Origin: Clostridium fungisolvens | GTDB lineage: Bacteria > Bacillota > Clostridia > Clostridiales > Clostridiaceae | Assembly (NCBI RefSeq): GCF_014193895.1 | Contig: NZ_BLZR01000001.1 | Location: 3,162,001 to 3,226,000 of the forward strand | Direction of reading: 5' to 3' | Length of the DNA stretch: 64,000 bases | Shown here: positions 1 to 9,582 of the stretch, one piece after another | How the letters are laid out: each line of letters opens with the position of its first letter | How positions within the stretch are numbered: the stretch's first letter is position 1 | Position numbers and translations under genes: made by a program | The notes under the pieces: generated by a model | What the model was told of the DNA's origin: nothing | The model's input: only the letters and a program-made list of their open reading frames with translations | Databases searched by the model: none

Positions 1-2062
1 TTTCTTTAGATTTTCTTAGATCTTTTAGCTTAACATTTACTTTCATTATACCAGCTTCAACTTGAACATCACCTTTTGAATCTGGCATTGTTAGAATAAT
101 TACTTTCTGATTTAAGGAAGGTAAGAATGCTTCCATTCCAGGCTTAACTACTTCAATTGTCTCGCCATTATCCTTTTCAGCTTTATCTATAACACTTTCA
201 GTTTTGTTAAGCTTATCTCTCAGCTTACTCCTCTGCTCTTCTAGTTTTCTTCTTGCATCAGAGTCAAAGCCTAACCTCTCAAGCTCTCTCATATTCTTAA
301 GAATTTGATCTGCTTCTTCTTTAGCTTCTCTAAGAATCTGTTTAGCTTCTCTTCTTGCCTCTCCAAATGCATTTTCTCTAGTTTTTTCTAAATTTTCTAG
401 TTTAACTTCATATTTTTCTCTGAGTTTTCTAGCATCAAGTTTCAGCATTTCAGCTTCTCTTGCATCTCTCTCCGCTTTCATACTCTTTTCTTGAAGGCTT
501 TGTATTAAATCCTCAAATTGAAGCGACTCACTAGAAATCAGTTCTTTTGATTTCTCTATTACATCATCGCTTAATCCTAATCTTCTTGATATTTCAAAAG
601 CATTTGATTTACCAGGTATACCTATTAAAAGCTTATAGGTTGGTCTTAAGGTTTCCACATCAAATTCTACCGATGCATTTTCAACGCCTATGGTTCTTAA
701 TGCATAGCCTTTCAACTCACTATAATGAGTTGTAGCAACTATCTTACAGTTTCTATGTCTAAGTGTCTCAAGTATAGCTACTGCAAGCGCAGCACCTTCA
801 GTAGGATCTGTACCTGCACCTAATTCATCAAATAAAACAAGCGATTCATTATCTGCTTCTTCCATTATTGATACTATGTTAGTCATATGAGAAGAAAAAG
901 TAGATAAACTTTGTTCAATACTTTGTTCATCACCTATATCAGCATATATTTCTCTAAAGAAACTCACCGTAGAGTTTTCTCTAGCAGGTATTAAAACTCC
1001 ACTCATAGCCATTATATGAAGTAGCCCAACGGTCTTTAAAGTTACGGTCTTACCACCAGTATTTGGACCTGTTACTACAAGACTTGTAAATTCTCTTCCT
1101 AAGTATATATCTGAAGATACAACCCTTTTAGGATCTATAAGCGGATGTTTAGCTTGAACTAAGTCAACAATTCCATTGTCATTAACCGCAGGACATATTC
1201 CATCAATAGCACTTGCATATTTAGCCTTTGCAAATATAAAATCTAATTCATTTAAAATATTAGCATTATTTCTAACTGCTATAATTTCATCATATACAAA
1301 GCCTGACAACTCTTGAAGTATTCTTTCGATCTCAGCTTTTTCTTTCAACATAAGCTCTTTGATTTCATTGTTTATCTTAACCAAGCTCATAGGTTCTATA
1401 AAAAGTGTTGCTCCTGTTGAACTTTGATCATGAATAAGTCCTGGCACTGCACCTTTATGCTCTGCCTTTACTGGGATAACATATCTATCACCTCTCATGG
1501 TATAAAGGTTATCCTGTAAAAACTTCGAGTTTTCTCTTAAGATAGAGTTAACTTTATCCCTAACCGAAGAATTTTTTTCTTTAAGAGATCTTCTTATATT
1601 ATTAAGAGTTTGACTAGCTTTATCAGATATTTCTTCTTCACCTATTATTGCATTGAAGATAGTATCCTCTAACTTCCTTATAGGTGTTAAGCCTGCACAT
1701 ATATCTTCTAATATATTATAAGATTCCTCTTCATCTTTTCTTTTTATGAAATCTATAAATCTTCTAGCACATCTCACCATATTACCTATTCTGAGTAGTT
1801 GCCCTGGATTCAATGTACCACCTTTTCCAGCCCTTGTAACAGCTTCTCTTACATCGTATAAACCTTCAAAAGGTGGTGTTCCCTTCTTTTGAAGCAGTGT
1901 TAAAGCTTCTTTGGTTTCTTGAAGATGCTCCTTTACTTCATGTATATTTTCATATGGAGTCAGCTCATCTATAGTATCCTTTGAAGCACCTGTAAGTGCA
2001 TATCTTTTTATCTCTTCTTTTACTTTACTGAATTCTAGAATTCTTAATGCCTTTTCATTCAT
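1..2062 (-). CDS. mutS2: Endonuclease MutS2 (3' end outside window)
   Basis: MutS2 is an ATPase of the MutS family that acts on branched DNA and on collided ribosomes. The visible 687 residues run from the start ATG at 2062 (preceded by GGAGA) to the window edge without a stop. They contain the Walker A motif GPNTGGKT, the downstream DELGAGTDP Walker B and the ATTHYSELK signature. A long charged coiled coil follows, as usual in MutS2. The C-terminal Smr nuclease domain, roughly the last 100 residues of the usual ~785, lies outside the window. There is no mismatch-recognition N-domain, which separates it from MutS1. It lies 12 bases downstream of the U32 peptidase gene, so the two are probably cotranscribed. 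Identification is by motifs and order; very sure. Confidence 0.95.
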   Translation of the reverse strand, partial: MNEKALRILEFSKVKEEIKRYALTGASKDTIDELTPYENIHEVKEHLQETKEALTLLQKKGTPPFEGLYDVREAVTRAGKGGTLNPGQLLRIGNMVRCARRFIDFIKRKDEEESYNILEDICAGLTPIRKLEDTIFNAIIGEEEISDKASQTLNNIRRSLKEKNSSVRDKVNSILRENSKFLQDNLYTMRGDRYVIPVKAEHKGAVPGLIHDQSSTGATLFIEPMSLVKINNEIKELMLKEKAEIERILQELSGFVYDEIIAVRNNANILNELDFIFAKAKYASAIDGICPAVNDNGIVDLVQAKHPLIDPKRVVSSDIYLGREFTSLVVTGPNTGGKTVTLKTVGLLHIMAMSGVLIPARENSTVSFFREIYADIGDEQSIEQSLSTFSSHMTNIVSIMEEADNESLVLFDELGAGTDPTEGAALAVAILETLRHRNCKIVATTHYSELKGYALRTIGVENASVEFDVETLRPTYKLLIGIPGKSNAFEISRRLGLSDDVIEKSKELISSESLQFEDLIQSLQEKSMKAERDAREAEMLKLDARKLREKYEVKLENLEKTRENAFGEARREAKQILREAKEEADQILKNMRELERLGFDSDARRKLEEQRSKLRDKLNKTESVIDKAEKDNGETIEVVKPGMEAFLPSLNQKVIILTMPDSKGDVQVEAGIMKVNVKLKDLRKSKE

Positions 2063-2074
2063 AAGATTTCTCCT

Positions 2075-4435
2075 TTATTCTACTCCTCTTTTATAATGTC
2101 CCTTTGTATAACTAATATTTTTATTGTCCACTTCTTCTTTTCCTATCACCCTTATAATACGACTAACTTCATTATAATCTTCATCGATAAAATCCACTCT
2201 AAAGCTACTTATGCCAACTTGTTCCATTCTTTCAATCTCATCTATAAGATTTAAAGGAACACTATTATATATATGCGATCTACAGAACCTATCAGTAGTC
2301 ATCACAAACTTTTCCTTCATTCTATCTTCTAAGATAAAATCATCTTTTACACAGCTTTGATTACAATTATTATTAGAACTTTTCTGTCCAAAAGTACTTC
2401 CTATAGGGCAATACTCACTAACCATCATTTCAACTCTTCCGTAAATCAAAGCTTGATATGAAGATTTTTTTCCTCTCGTTAAAGAAATAATTTCACTTCT
2501 ATTAAGCTCAACACTGATTGGCAACACATCTATAGACTTTTCATAAAACTCTGCAGCTTTACTGTTAAATATATTAAGTTTATAGTCTCCAATTATACTA
2601 GTTTTACTATTGTATCTATATATAATTCCTGTATTAGCAGTTACAATTCCTTTAATACTTCCAATATATTTATCAATAACTGAACAAACATATTGATACT
2701 CATTTTTTATTATATTCGGAACTTTTAGATATACTTTTGATAAATCTATATTTTTTATATCCTCTTCTAATAAGGAATTTAAACTCTTTCCAAAAATATC
2801 CACTGCATAATTCTCACAGTTGTTTTCAATAACAGCTCTTAACTGTTGTTTAGTTCTAACAGTATATAAAACTCCGTTAAATTCTCTAGTATTCCTCTTG
2901 TTATCTTTTGATGTGTCATAATCCAAATCACTAACTTCTCTTTTATATTTCTTTATTTCATTTGCTTCGATAGCTTCAATTATCTCTCTTCTTAAAGCAT
3001 TTATAGATGATACCGGTACAAATCCCTCTTCAAAACTTAGGAATTGTATAGAACTTATCTTATATGGAGTTTCCCCAGATTTCATTATATTTTCTTCAAC
3101 CTTATCTTTAGATAGCGGTTTTTTAAGAGCCGCTTGAACCACTTCACCCTTTACCTCATAGTTTTTATCATTATAAGTTAAAGTAATACACATAGGCTCT
3201 CCAACTTTAAAAATCATTGAAGCTTTCATTTCAATCTTATTTTCATAAGGATTTAAGTAAGATGTTTTATACTTCTCCATTAGTTCCACATCTAAAGTTT
3301 TATACAACTTATCATTGTTCTTATATCTTGCTGGCAATAGCTTCACACTCATACCTTTATCAGAATTTTCTAAGCTATTTTTCCCAGAAATTATCTTGCT
3401 TATAGTAAATCCGTCTTTACCGCAGCTTATTCCATCTCCAACTGAAACACTTTTCTCTAAAATCACTTCACCTTTACTATTTACAGATCCTATATATACA
3501 CCAGTATTTTTAGGATTTTTAAAAGCCATCATGTCTTTTCCTTCATTTTTATATAGATACGCCTTAGAGAATCCCTCTCTATTAAACAATTGCATAAGCG
3601 TATCCTTTGAAGCTTTTACATTAAATTCCTTATTCTTTTTCATCGCACTGTCTACTGCATTTCTATAAGCTTCTACTACTCCAGCCACGTATTCAGGTCT
3701 TTTCATTCTTCCTTCAATCTTTAAAGATGCAGTTCCAGTACTTACAATCTCTTCCACATCTTCTATTGTACACATGTCTTTTGGGCTTAGCAAATACCCT
3801 TCTTTCTTTGCATTATCTCCTATCCTTATAATATTGTAAGGAAGTCTACAAGATTGAGCGCATCTACCTCTGTTTCCACTTCTTCCACCTATCATACTGC
3901 TCATAAGACATTGCCCTGAATAACATACACATAACGCACCATGAACAAAAATCTCTGTTTCTATATTAAGATCTTTGGATATATATTCAATTTCTTTTAA
4001 AGACAATTCTCTTGATAGCACTATTCTCTTAAAACCACTATCTTTAAAGAATAAAGCTCCATCACCATTATGTACAGTCATTTGTGTAGACCCATGAAGT
4101 TCAATTTGTGTATACCTTTTTTTAGTTTCATTGAATATTCCCAAATCTTGTATAATAAGACCATCTACACCAATTCTGTATAGAAAATCTATATAATTCA
4201 AAGCTTCTTCAAACTCATTCTCTTTTATTAATGTATTTATAGTTATATAAACTTTAACACCATACATATGAGCATAATCCAACACTTCTTCCAATTGTTC
4301 ATCATTGAAATTCGAAGCATATGCTCTTGCAGAAAATTTACTTCCACCAAGGTAAACAGCATCTGCACCTTTATTTATTGCTGCATATAAACTTTCTTTA
4401 CTTCCCGCTGGCGCCAAAAGCTCTATTTTATTCAT
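2075..4435 (-). CDS. U32 family peptidase with DUF3656-type C-terminus (RlhA-like)
   Basis: 786 residues. The N-terminal TIM-barrel-like half starts IELLAPAGSKESL, typical of peptidase family U32. Around residues 160-200 it has the U32 signature EIFVHGALCVCYSGQC with a following cysteine-rich stretch (RGRCAQSC), which in relatives binds an iron-sulfur cluster. The C-terminal half matches the long clostridial U32 form with a DUF3656-like region and ends in another Cys-rich segment (STFGQKSSNNNCNQSC). E. coli RlhA, a relative with this layout, hydroxylates 23S rRNA; whether this protein does the same is inference. ATG start with RBS AGGAGAGATG. Cotranscribed with mutS2. The family call is firm, the substrate is not. 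Confidence 0.9.
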   Translation of the reverse strand: MNKIELLAPAGSKESLYAAINKGADAVYLGGSKFSARAYASNFNDEQLEEVLDYAHMYGVKVYITINTLIKENEFEEALNYIDFLYRIGVDGLIIQDLGIFNETKKRYTQIELHGSTQMTVHNGDGALFFKDSGFKRIVLSRELSLKEIEYISKDLNIETEIFVHGALCVCYSGQCLMSSMIGGRSGNRGRCAQSCRLPYNIIRIGDNAKKEGYLLSPKDMCTIEDVEEIVSTGTASLKIEGRMKRPEYVAGVVEAYRNAVDSAMKKNKEFNVKASKDTLMQLFNREGFSKAYLYKNEGKDMMAFKNPKNTGVYIGSVNSKGEVILEKSVSVGDGISCGKDGFTISKIISGKNSLENSDKGMSVKLLPARYKNNDKLYKTLDVELMEKYKTSYLNPYENKIEMKASMIFKVGEPMCITLTYNDKNYEVKGEVVQAALKKPLSKDKVEENIMKSGETPYKISSIQFLSFEEGFVPVSSINALRREIIEAIEANEIKKYKREVSDLDYDTSKDNKRNTREFNGVLYTVRTKQQLRAVIENNCENYAVDIFGKSLNSLLEEDIKNIDLSKVYLKVPNIIKNEYQYVCSVIDKYIGSIKGIVTANTGIIYRYNSKTSIIGDYKLNIFNSKAAEFYEKSIDVLPISVELNRSEIISLTRGKKSSYQALIYGRVEMMVSEYCPIGSTFGQKSSNNNCNQSCVKDDFILEDRMKEKFVMTTDRFCRSHIYNSVPLNLIDEIERMEQVGISSFRVDFIDEDYNEVSRIIRVIGKEEVDNKNISYTKGHYKRGVE

Positions 4436-4563
4436 CAGTTCATCTCTCCTATGATAATGCAGTATAACCTGCTATCCTTCTAATATTGTATAACCTTTAA
4501 CTATCCGAATACAATTTTTTTCATAAAGAATAAAAAAATCGTACTCTACTATTATATCAGAAT

Positions 4564-4594
4564 AAAAGCTTACTTGTCATGCAAGTAAGCTTTT
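4564..4594 (-). terminator. Intrinsic terminator after zapA
   Basis: Perfect inverted repeat with AAAGCTTACTTG arms and a 5-base loop, ending in a T tract, 12 bases beyond the zapA stop. The arms are symmetric enough to work in both directions. Confidence 0.75.
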
Positions 4595-4606
4595 GAGTAT
4601 ATAATT

Positions 4607-5281
4607 CTATTTATTATCCTTTATCTTTAAATAAGGCTCCCTTTTCTTTATCTCAGTTGCTAAATTTATTTGACTATCCAAATACTTCTTTTCCAAGTCC
4701 ATAACTTTATATTTAGAACTTTGAAGCTCAAATTTTATTTCTCTATTTACTAACTTCAATGAATTATTTTCTTCTAAAAGTTTCTTTGCAGCTGCTTCAA
4801 GCTCAGCTATTTGCACACTTAAATCTTGCTGATCTTCTTTTAATTCTACATTTTTTAATTCTTCTAATTCATCATTTTTAGAATTTAAAACCTCTACTAA
4901 TGATGAATTTTTTTCTTCTAAAGAAATTTTCTCTAGTTTTAAATCTTCTATAGCTTGCATCATAGATGTATACTCTTCTTTTTCTTCATCTTTTTTCCGT
5001 TCTACATCTTCTAAGCATTGCTTAAGCTCATCATTTTCTTTTTGAAGACTTTCAAAGTTTCCTAAAAGATCATTATAATCATTATTAACTTTAAAAAGTT
5101 CATCTGATATATTTATAGCTGCAAGAACAGTAGCCGCAACAGAACTAAGTTTATTATTCTTACTTAGTATTTCTTTTACCTTTTCATCAACATAATTAGC
5201 TATATAATTTAAGTACTCTTCATCATCTTTTCCCTTTAGATTATAATCAATTCCATTTATTCTTACAGTTACGGAGCCCAT
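4607..5281 (-). CDS. zapA: Cell division protein ZapA, long coiled-coil form
   Basis: ZapA binds FtsZ and promotes bundling of the Z ring. Residues 1-65 are the ZapA domain (start MGSVTVRINGIDYNLKG, then VDEKVKEI and AATVLAAINISDELF). Residues 70-215 are an almost continuous Glu/Lys/Leu coiled coil. At 224 aa it is much longer than B. subtilis ZapA (~85 aa) but typical of the clostridial form. ATG start with AGAGGTG upstream. It sits between pheT and the U32 gene, a conserved clostridial order, and has its own terminator downstream. Confidence 0.88.
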   Translation of the reverse strand: MGSVTVRINGIDYNLKGKDDEEYLNYIANYVDEKVKEILSKNNKLSSVAATVLAAINISDELFKVNNDYNDLLGNFESLQKENDELKQCLEDVERKKDEEKEEYTSMMQAIEDLKLEKISLEEKNSSLVEVLNSKNDELEELKNVELKEDQQDLSVQIAELEAAAKKLLEENNSLKLVNREIKFELQSSKYKVMDLEKKYLDSQINLATEIKKREPYLKIKDNK

Positions 5282-5581
5282 AACAACACCTCTTAATAAT
5301 CAATATCTTTCTTTAATGTTATCATATAAATATATATAATTTCAAAGTTTATTTATAAAACTTTAATTTTACTTAATTATCCATAATCTCAATCCTATAT
5401 TTTTACCTTTTATTGGATACTAGTTAACCTTTTATTAATACTTTTCTGCACCCTTGCCTTTTTTTAGGCAACACTTAAAATCTTACACTCGATTTTTTTT
5501 GCTGTATACATTAAAAATTTAGCAAAGTGATAAAACTTGATAAGCTCAGCTACCATAAAATTATATATTTTCCTTAACAGT

Positions 5582-5672
5582 AAAAAAGTCGCTGAAGCGA
5601 CCTTCTTCAGTGAGCTTTTTTAACGCATCTGCCTTTCCGAATGCATATGAGGAAAATTTGGCAGACGACATA
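5582..5672 (+). repeat. Repeat family A, copy 1
   Basis: Core begins AAAAAAGTCGCTGAAG, a hairpin with CTTCAGTGAGCTTTTTT. A second hairpin follows: CTGCCTTTCC pairs with GGAAA and GGCAG further on. The same two-hairpin core is found at 12502, 12685, 59482 and, truncated, at 59663. Confidence 0.75.
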
Positions 5673-5774
5673 AATTTTATTTTTTGCTGTTTACCTTAAA
5701 TAGATGTTCTAATTTCTTGAAATTACTAAGTTTAACTAGCATAAAAATCATACACTTTCCTACACAGTAAAAAA

Positions 5775-5822
5775 AATCAATCCCTTGATACATAAAAATA
5801 TGTTAATTCAGAGGGATTGATT
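5775..5822 (-). terminator. Terminator of the pheST operon
   Basis: On the minus strand AATCAATCCC and GGGATTGATT pair around a 28-base loop and are followed by eight T residues. It lies just past the pheT stop. Confidence 0.75.
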
Positions 5823-5855
5823 CTTATTTTATCAATAAAGTAATTATTGATTATT

Positions 5856-8234
5856 TTATCTTAATTGTGCTCCTAGCTTATATTCTAATGAACGCAATAT
5901 CTTTTCATGCACTTTATTAACTTCATTATCAGTTAAAGTCTTATTCTCATCTCTATAAGAAATAGCATAAGCTATGCTCTTTTTACCCTCTGGTATTTGC
6001 TTTCCTTTATATACGTCAAATAACTTCACAGTCTCTACTAAGTTTCCACCAGCTTTTCTTATAGTTTCTTCAATTTCTTGAACTAATATAGCATCTTCAA
6101 CAAGCAGTGCTATATCTCTTGTTACAGCAGGATACTTTGGTAATGGTTTATACTTTTTCTCTGTGTTAGAATTTGCATAAAGTATATCTAAATCAAGTTC
6201 TGCCACATAAGCATTTGCATCTATTCCATAGTTATCAGCTACATCAGGATGTATCTCACCAAGTACGCCTACTTTTTCTTTTCCTATAAATAATTCAGCA
6301 GTTTTTCCTGGATGATAGCTTACATTTTCACTTTGTCTCTTATATGATGGATTCTTTATTCCCATTGCATCTATGAGATTTTCAACTACTCCTTTTAGAT
6401 CCAAATAATCAACATCTCCATATAGACCTATTGTAAGTATATTCTTTTCATTTGGTAATTGATTTTCATCAGCCTTTGGAATATAAACCTTACCTAGTTC
6501 AAATAATCTTGCAAATTCGTTGCTTCTTGAATAATTTCTTCCAAGACACTCCATCATTGAAGGAAGAGTTGATGTTCTCATTATGCTGTAATCTTCACCT
6601 AATGGATTCTTAATCTTTACAACATTTCTAAGTTCGCTATCTGAAGGCAAGTTTATCATATCAAATACCTTTGGACTTACGAAAGAGTAAGAAATAGATT
6701 GATTTAATCCACTTGAAATCATAGTATTTATAACTAAGTCATCTAATTTTAATTTCTTGTTCTTAGCATCCTTTGGAGAATTAGCACCAATTACTGTCAT
6801 AGGTACGTTGTTATAACCGTATATTCTTGCAACTTCTTCTGCTATATCTTCTTTTATTGCTATATCAATTCTGAAAGTTGGTACAGCTATAATTAAATTA
6901 TCATTTTCAATAGTTGTTTTAAGCTCTAATCTATCTAGGTATTCTTTCATTTGTTCCTTTGAAATATCTGTTCCTAAGAATCTATTCACCCAGTTAGAAT
7001 CTACTGTCATAGTATGAGGCTCTTTTCTTTCATTATATATATCTATAGTTCCCTCTACTATTGTTCCAACCTTAAGTTCCTCTATAAGTGCACAAGCTCT
7101 ATTTAATGCAAGTTCAGTTAAGTTTGGATCAATATCCTTTTCAAATCTTGAAGAAGCCTCTGTTCTAAGATTAAGCTTCTTTGAATTTACACGGATATTA
7201 GTACCATCAAAACTAGCACTTTCAAAGATTATCTCAGTTGTATCATCCTTAATTCCTGATTGAAGTCCGCCCATTATTCCAGCAAGACCTATAGTTTCTT
7301 CACCATCTTTTATACAAAGAACATCTGTATCTAGATTTCTTTCTATTTCATCAAGAGTTACAAACTTTTCATTTTCCTTTGCTCTCTCAACAACAATCTT
7401 GTTAGATTTAATTTCTCTTTTATCGAAAGCATGCATTGGTTGGCCAAGCTCTAACATAACAAAGTTAGTTATATCTACCACATTATTTATTGGTCTAACT
7501 CCTGCTTCTAGAAGTCTTTCTTGCATCCATGTTGGTGATGGTTCTATCTTTATATCTTTTACTGCTCTAGCCATATATCTTCTGCATAGAGCATCTTTTA
7601 CTTCTACTTTTACTATGTCTTCAACATTGCCTGTTCCGCTAGTTTTATATTCTACTGAAGGATTTTTGTATTCTATCCCTAAAGTAGCTGCTGTTTCTCT
7701 AGCTATTCCGAGTACGCTTAAGCAATCAGGTCTGTTAGAAGTTATTTCAAAATCTATTACAGCCTTATTTAAACCTAATACATCTTTTATATCCTTGCCA
7801 ATAGGTGTATTTTCAGGTAATATCATAAGCCCATGAACTGGTTCATCTCCAGCTATTCCTAGTTCTTCTTCAGAACACATCATTCCATTTGATGGAACAC
7901 CTCTAAGCTTACCCTTCTTTATCTTTAATCCATTTGGTAGAGTTGAACCATGAAGAGCAACTGGAACTATATCATTTTCCTTCATGTTCTTAGCTCCTGT
8001 AACTATTTGAACAGGTTCCTCTTGACCAACTTCAACTTGACATATAACCAGTTTTTCTGCATCTGGATGTGCCTCTATCTTAAGAAGCTTACCAGTTACA
8101 ACATTTGTTATATCTTCTCCTGAAGTTATTACTTCCTCAACCTTTGATCCTGATAGTGTAAGCCTATCAGCTAGTTCATTTGCATCTATATCTATATTTA
8201 CATAGTCTTTTAGCCATAAATAAGGTACTTTCAT
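5856..8234 (-). CDS. pheT: Phenylalanine--tRNA ligase beta subunit
   Basis: Large subunit of the alpha2-beta2 phenylalanyl-tRNA synthetase; it carries the tRNA-binding and editing parts. 792 aa, the normal length. Domains in order: N-terminal tRNA-binding OB fold (about 40-150, with VVTGKLLKIEAHPDAEKL), B3/B4 editing domain (about 210-390, RPINNVVDITNFVMLELGQP), B5 domain (about 405-475), catalytic-like core, and C-terminal anticodon-binding ferredoxin-like domain (last ~95 aa, KYPAVTRDIALLV). ATG start after AGGAGGAATTTAAT. It lies 12 bases behind pheS in one operon under the T-box leader. Confidence 0.98.
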   Translation of the reverse strand: MKVPYLWLKDYVNIDIDANELADRLTLSGSKVEEVITSGEDITNVVTGKLLKIEAHPDAEKLVICQVEVGQEEPVQIVTGAKNMKENDIVPVALHGSTLPNGLKIKKGKLRGVPSNGMMCSEEELGIAGDEPVHGLMILPENTPIGKDIKDVLGLNKAVIDFEITSNRPDCLSVLGIARETAATLGIEYKNPSVEYKTSGTGNVEDIVKVEVKDALCRRYMARAVKDIKIEPSPTWMQERLLEAGVRPINNVVDITNFVMLELGQPMHAFDKREIKSNKIVVERAKENEKFVTLDEIERNLDTDVLCIKDGEETIGLAGIMGGLQSGIKDDTTEIIFESASFDGTNIRVNSKKLNLRTEASSRFEKDIDPNLTELALNRACALIEELKVGTIVEGTIDIYNERKEPHTMTVDSNWVNRFLGTDISKEQMKEYLDRLELKTTIENDNLIIAVPTFRIDIAIKEDIAEEVARIYGYNNVPMTVIGANSPKDAKNKKLKLDDLVINTMISSGLNQSISYSFVSPKVFDMINLPSDSELRNVVKIKNPLGEDYSIMRTSTLPSMMECLGRNYSRSNEFARLFELGKVYIPKADENQLPNEKNILTIGLYGDVDYLDLKGVVENLIDAMGIKNPSYKRQSENVSYHPGKTAELFIGKEKVGVLGEIHPDVADNYGIDANAYVAELDLDILYANSNTEKKYKPLPKYPAVTRDIALLVEDAILVQEIEETIRKAGGNLVETVKLFDVYKGKQIPEGKKSIAYAISYRDENKTLTDNEVNKVHEKILRSLEYKLGAQLR

Positions 8235-8246
8235 ATTAAATTCCTC

Positions 8247-9266
8247 CTAAAACTGATTTAAAAATCTCATATCACTTTCATATAGTTGTCTTATATCATC
8301 AATGCCGTACTTAAGCATTACCATTCTGTCTACGCCCATACCGAAAGCAAATCCGCTATATTCTTCTGGATCTATACCACAGTTTCTAAGAACTTGTGGA
8401 TGTACCATACCGCATCCGTAAAGTTCTATCCAACCGCTACCTTTACATACTCTACAGCCTTCTCCTCCGCAAACGAAGCAAGTTGCATCCATTTCTGCTG
8501 AAGGTTCAGTGAATGGGAAGTGATGTGGTCTGAACTTAGTTTTAACATTTTCTCCAAACATCTTTTTAGCGAATAATTCTAGAGTTCCTTTTAAATCAGC
8601 AAAAGTTATACCCTTATCAATTACTAAGCCTTCCATTTGATAAAATATTGGTGAATGTGTAGCATCAGCTGCATCTGATCTGAATACTTTACCTGGAGAG
8701 ATCATCTTTATAGGTGGTTTTTGTTTTTCCATAACTCTAATTTGTACTGGTGAAGTTTGAGTTCTTAGAACTACATTATCATTTATATAGAATGTATCTT
8801 GTTCACTTCTTGCTGGATGATTCTTTGGTATATTAAGTGCTTCGAAGTTGTAATAATCTTTTTCTATTTCAGGCCCTTCCTCTATAGTAAAGCCCATTGA
8901 TATGAATATTTCCTTCATGTGCTCTAGAGTTAAATCTAGTGGATGTCTCTTGCCTACTAGGTTCTTTCTACCAGGCATAGTTATATCTATAACTTCACCT
9001 TCTAGTTTCTTTTTCTTTTCAATATTCTTTATTTCCGTGGAAATTTCATCTAATCTATTTTCAATTTCTGCTCTTACTTCGTTTGCAAGCTTACCTATGA
9101 TTGGTCTCTCTTCATTAGTAAGACCTCCCATACCTCTTAATATTGTAGTTAATTCACCTTTTTTACCTAGATATTTAACTCTAATATTTTCAATCTCACT
9201 GCTGTTTTTTACATCTTCAAGAACTTTTAATGCACTATCCTTGATTTCTAAAAGTTTTTCTTTCAT
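8247..9266 (-). CDS. pheS: Phenylalanine--tRNA ligase alpha subunit
   Basis: Catalytic subunit that charges tRNA-Phe. From the ATG at 9266 the protein is 339 aa, the family norm. An in-frame upstream extension of 11 codons is rejected because AAGGAGAAAACAAT sits directly before this ATG. Visible are the N-terminal coiled coil (1-85), class II motif 2 (RTQTSPVQIRVM, FRSDAADATH) and motif 3 (GFAFGMGVDRMVMLKYGI). The Cys set CFVCGGEGCRVC is a zinc-finger-like insert common in Firmicutes. Expression is governed by the upstream T-box. Confidence 0.98.
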   Translation of the reverse strand: MKEKLLEIKDSALKVLEDVKNSSEIENIRVKYLGKKGELTTILRGMGGLTNEERPIIGKLANEVRAEIENRLDEISTEIKNIEKKKKLEGEVIDITMPGRKNLVGKRHPLDLTLEHMKEIFISMGFTIEEGPEIEKDYYNFEALNIPKNHPARSEQDTFYINDNVVLRTQTSPVQIRVMEKQKPPIKMISPGKVFRSDAADATHSPIFYQMEGLVIDKGITFADLKGTLELFAKKMFGENVKTKFRPHHFPFTEPSAEMDATCFVCGGEGCRVCKGSGWIELYGCGMVHPQVLRNCGIDPEEYSGFAFGMGVDRMVMLKYGIDDIRQLYESDMRFLNQF

Positions 9267-9309
9267 ATTGTTTTCTCCTTTCAAAAAGTAAAACTGCATT
9301 TTTTTGCAA

Positions 9310-9545
9310 AATAAAAACCGCCCCTATAAAGGGACGGAGGTTCCGCGGTACCACCCTAATTAGCTTAATACTCTCTTATATATATAACGGTTCCCCGCTA
9401 ACTACTACTTTATTTCACAGTTAGAACTCCTGAGTGAACTTCAGAATATATATCAATAAAGAGACTTCCAGTCTTCGATCTCTTCTCCCTGTAAAGCTAA
9501 AATATTCTTACTCTCTCATTCACAGTTTTTTCATATTCAATTCTA
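9310..9545 (-). ncRNA. T-box leader of pheST, specifier UUC (Phe)
   Basis: tRNA-sensing riboswitch: uncharged tRNA-Phe stabilises the antiterminator. The minus strand carries the T-box sequence AGGGTGGTACCGCGG (9343-9357), then a terminator with CCGTCCC and GGGGCGG arms and a T run (9318-9337). Upstream Stem I contains the element GAAGTTCACTC, whose TTC triplet is the expected Phe specifier. The specifier assignment rests on the expected fold and on the downstream gene. Confidence 0.92.
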
Positions 9546-9551
9546 TAGCCT

Positions 9552-9580
9552 ATTATACATATTAATCCATGTTAGTTCAA
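9552..9580 (-). promoter_or_regulatory. Promoter of the pheST T-box transcript
   Basis: Minus strand: TTGAAC (9575-9580), 17-base spacer, TATAAT (9552-9557). Transcription would begin near 9545, at the 5' end of the T-box leader. The -35 box touches the 3' end of the RNA methylase gene. Confidence 0.7.
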
Positions 9581-9582
9581 TA

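Larger units (their letters stand above)
5282..5855. other. Gene-free region between zapA and pheT, filled with short repeats
   Basis: 574 bases without a credible gene. It holds two related AT-rich stretches (about 5497-5590 and 5684-5778), each running from TTTTTTGCTGT to CAGTAAAAAA (family C). Between them is one family A element, and the pheT terminator follows. The zapA promoter should lie in about 5290-5400, but no strong -35/-10 pair could be fixed. Confidence 0.6.

Noticed and set aside
3315..3668. 117-codon plus-strand frame inside the U32 gene
   Set aside because: Antisense shadow of a well-supported conserved gene; hydrophobic composition is typical of such shadows.
7399..7836. 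145-codon plus-strand frame inside pheT
   Set aside because: Antisense to a full-length conserved gene, no RBS.
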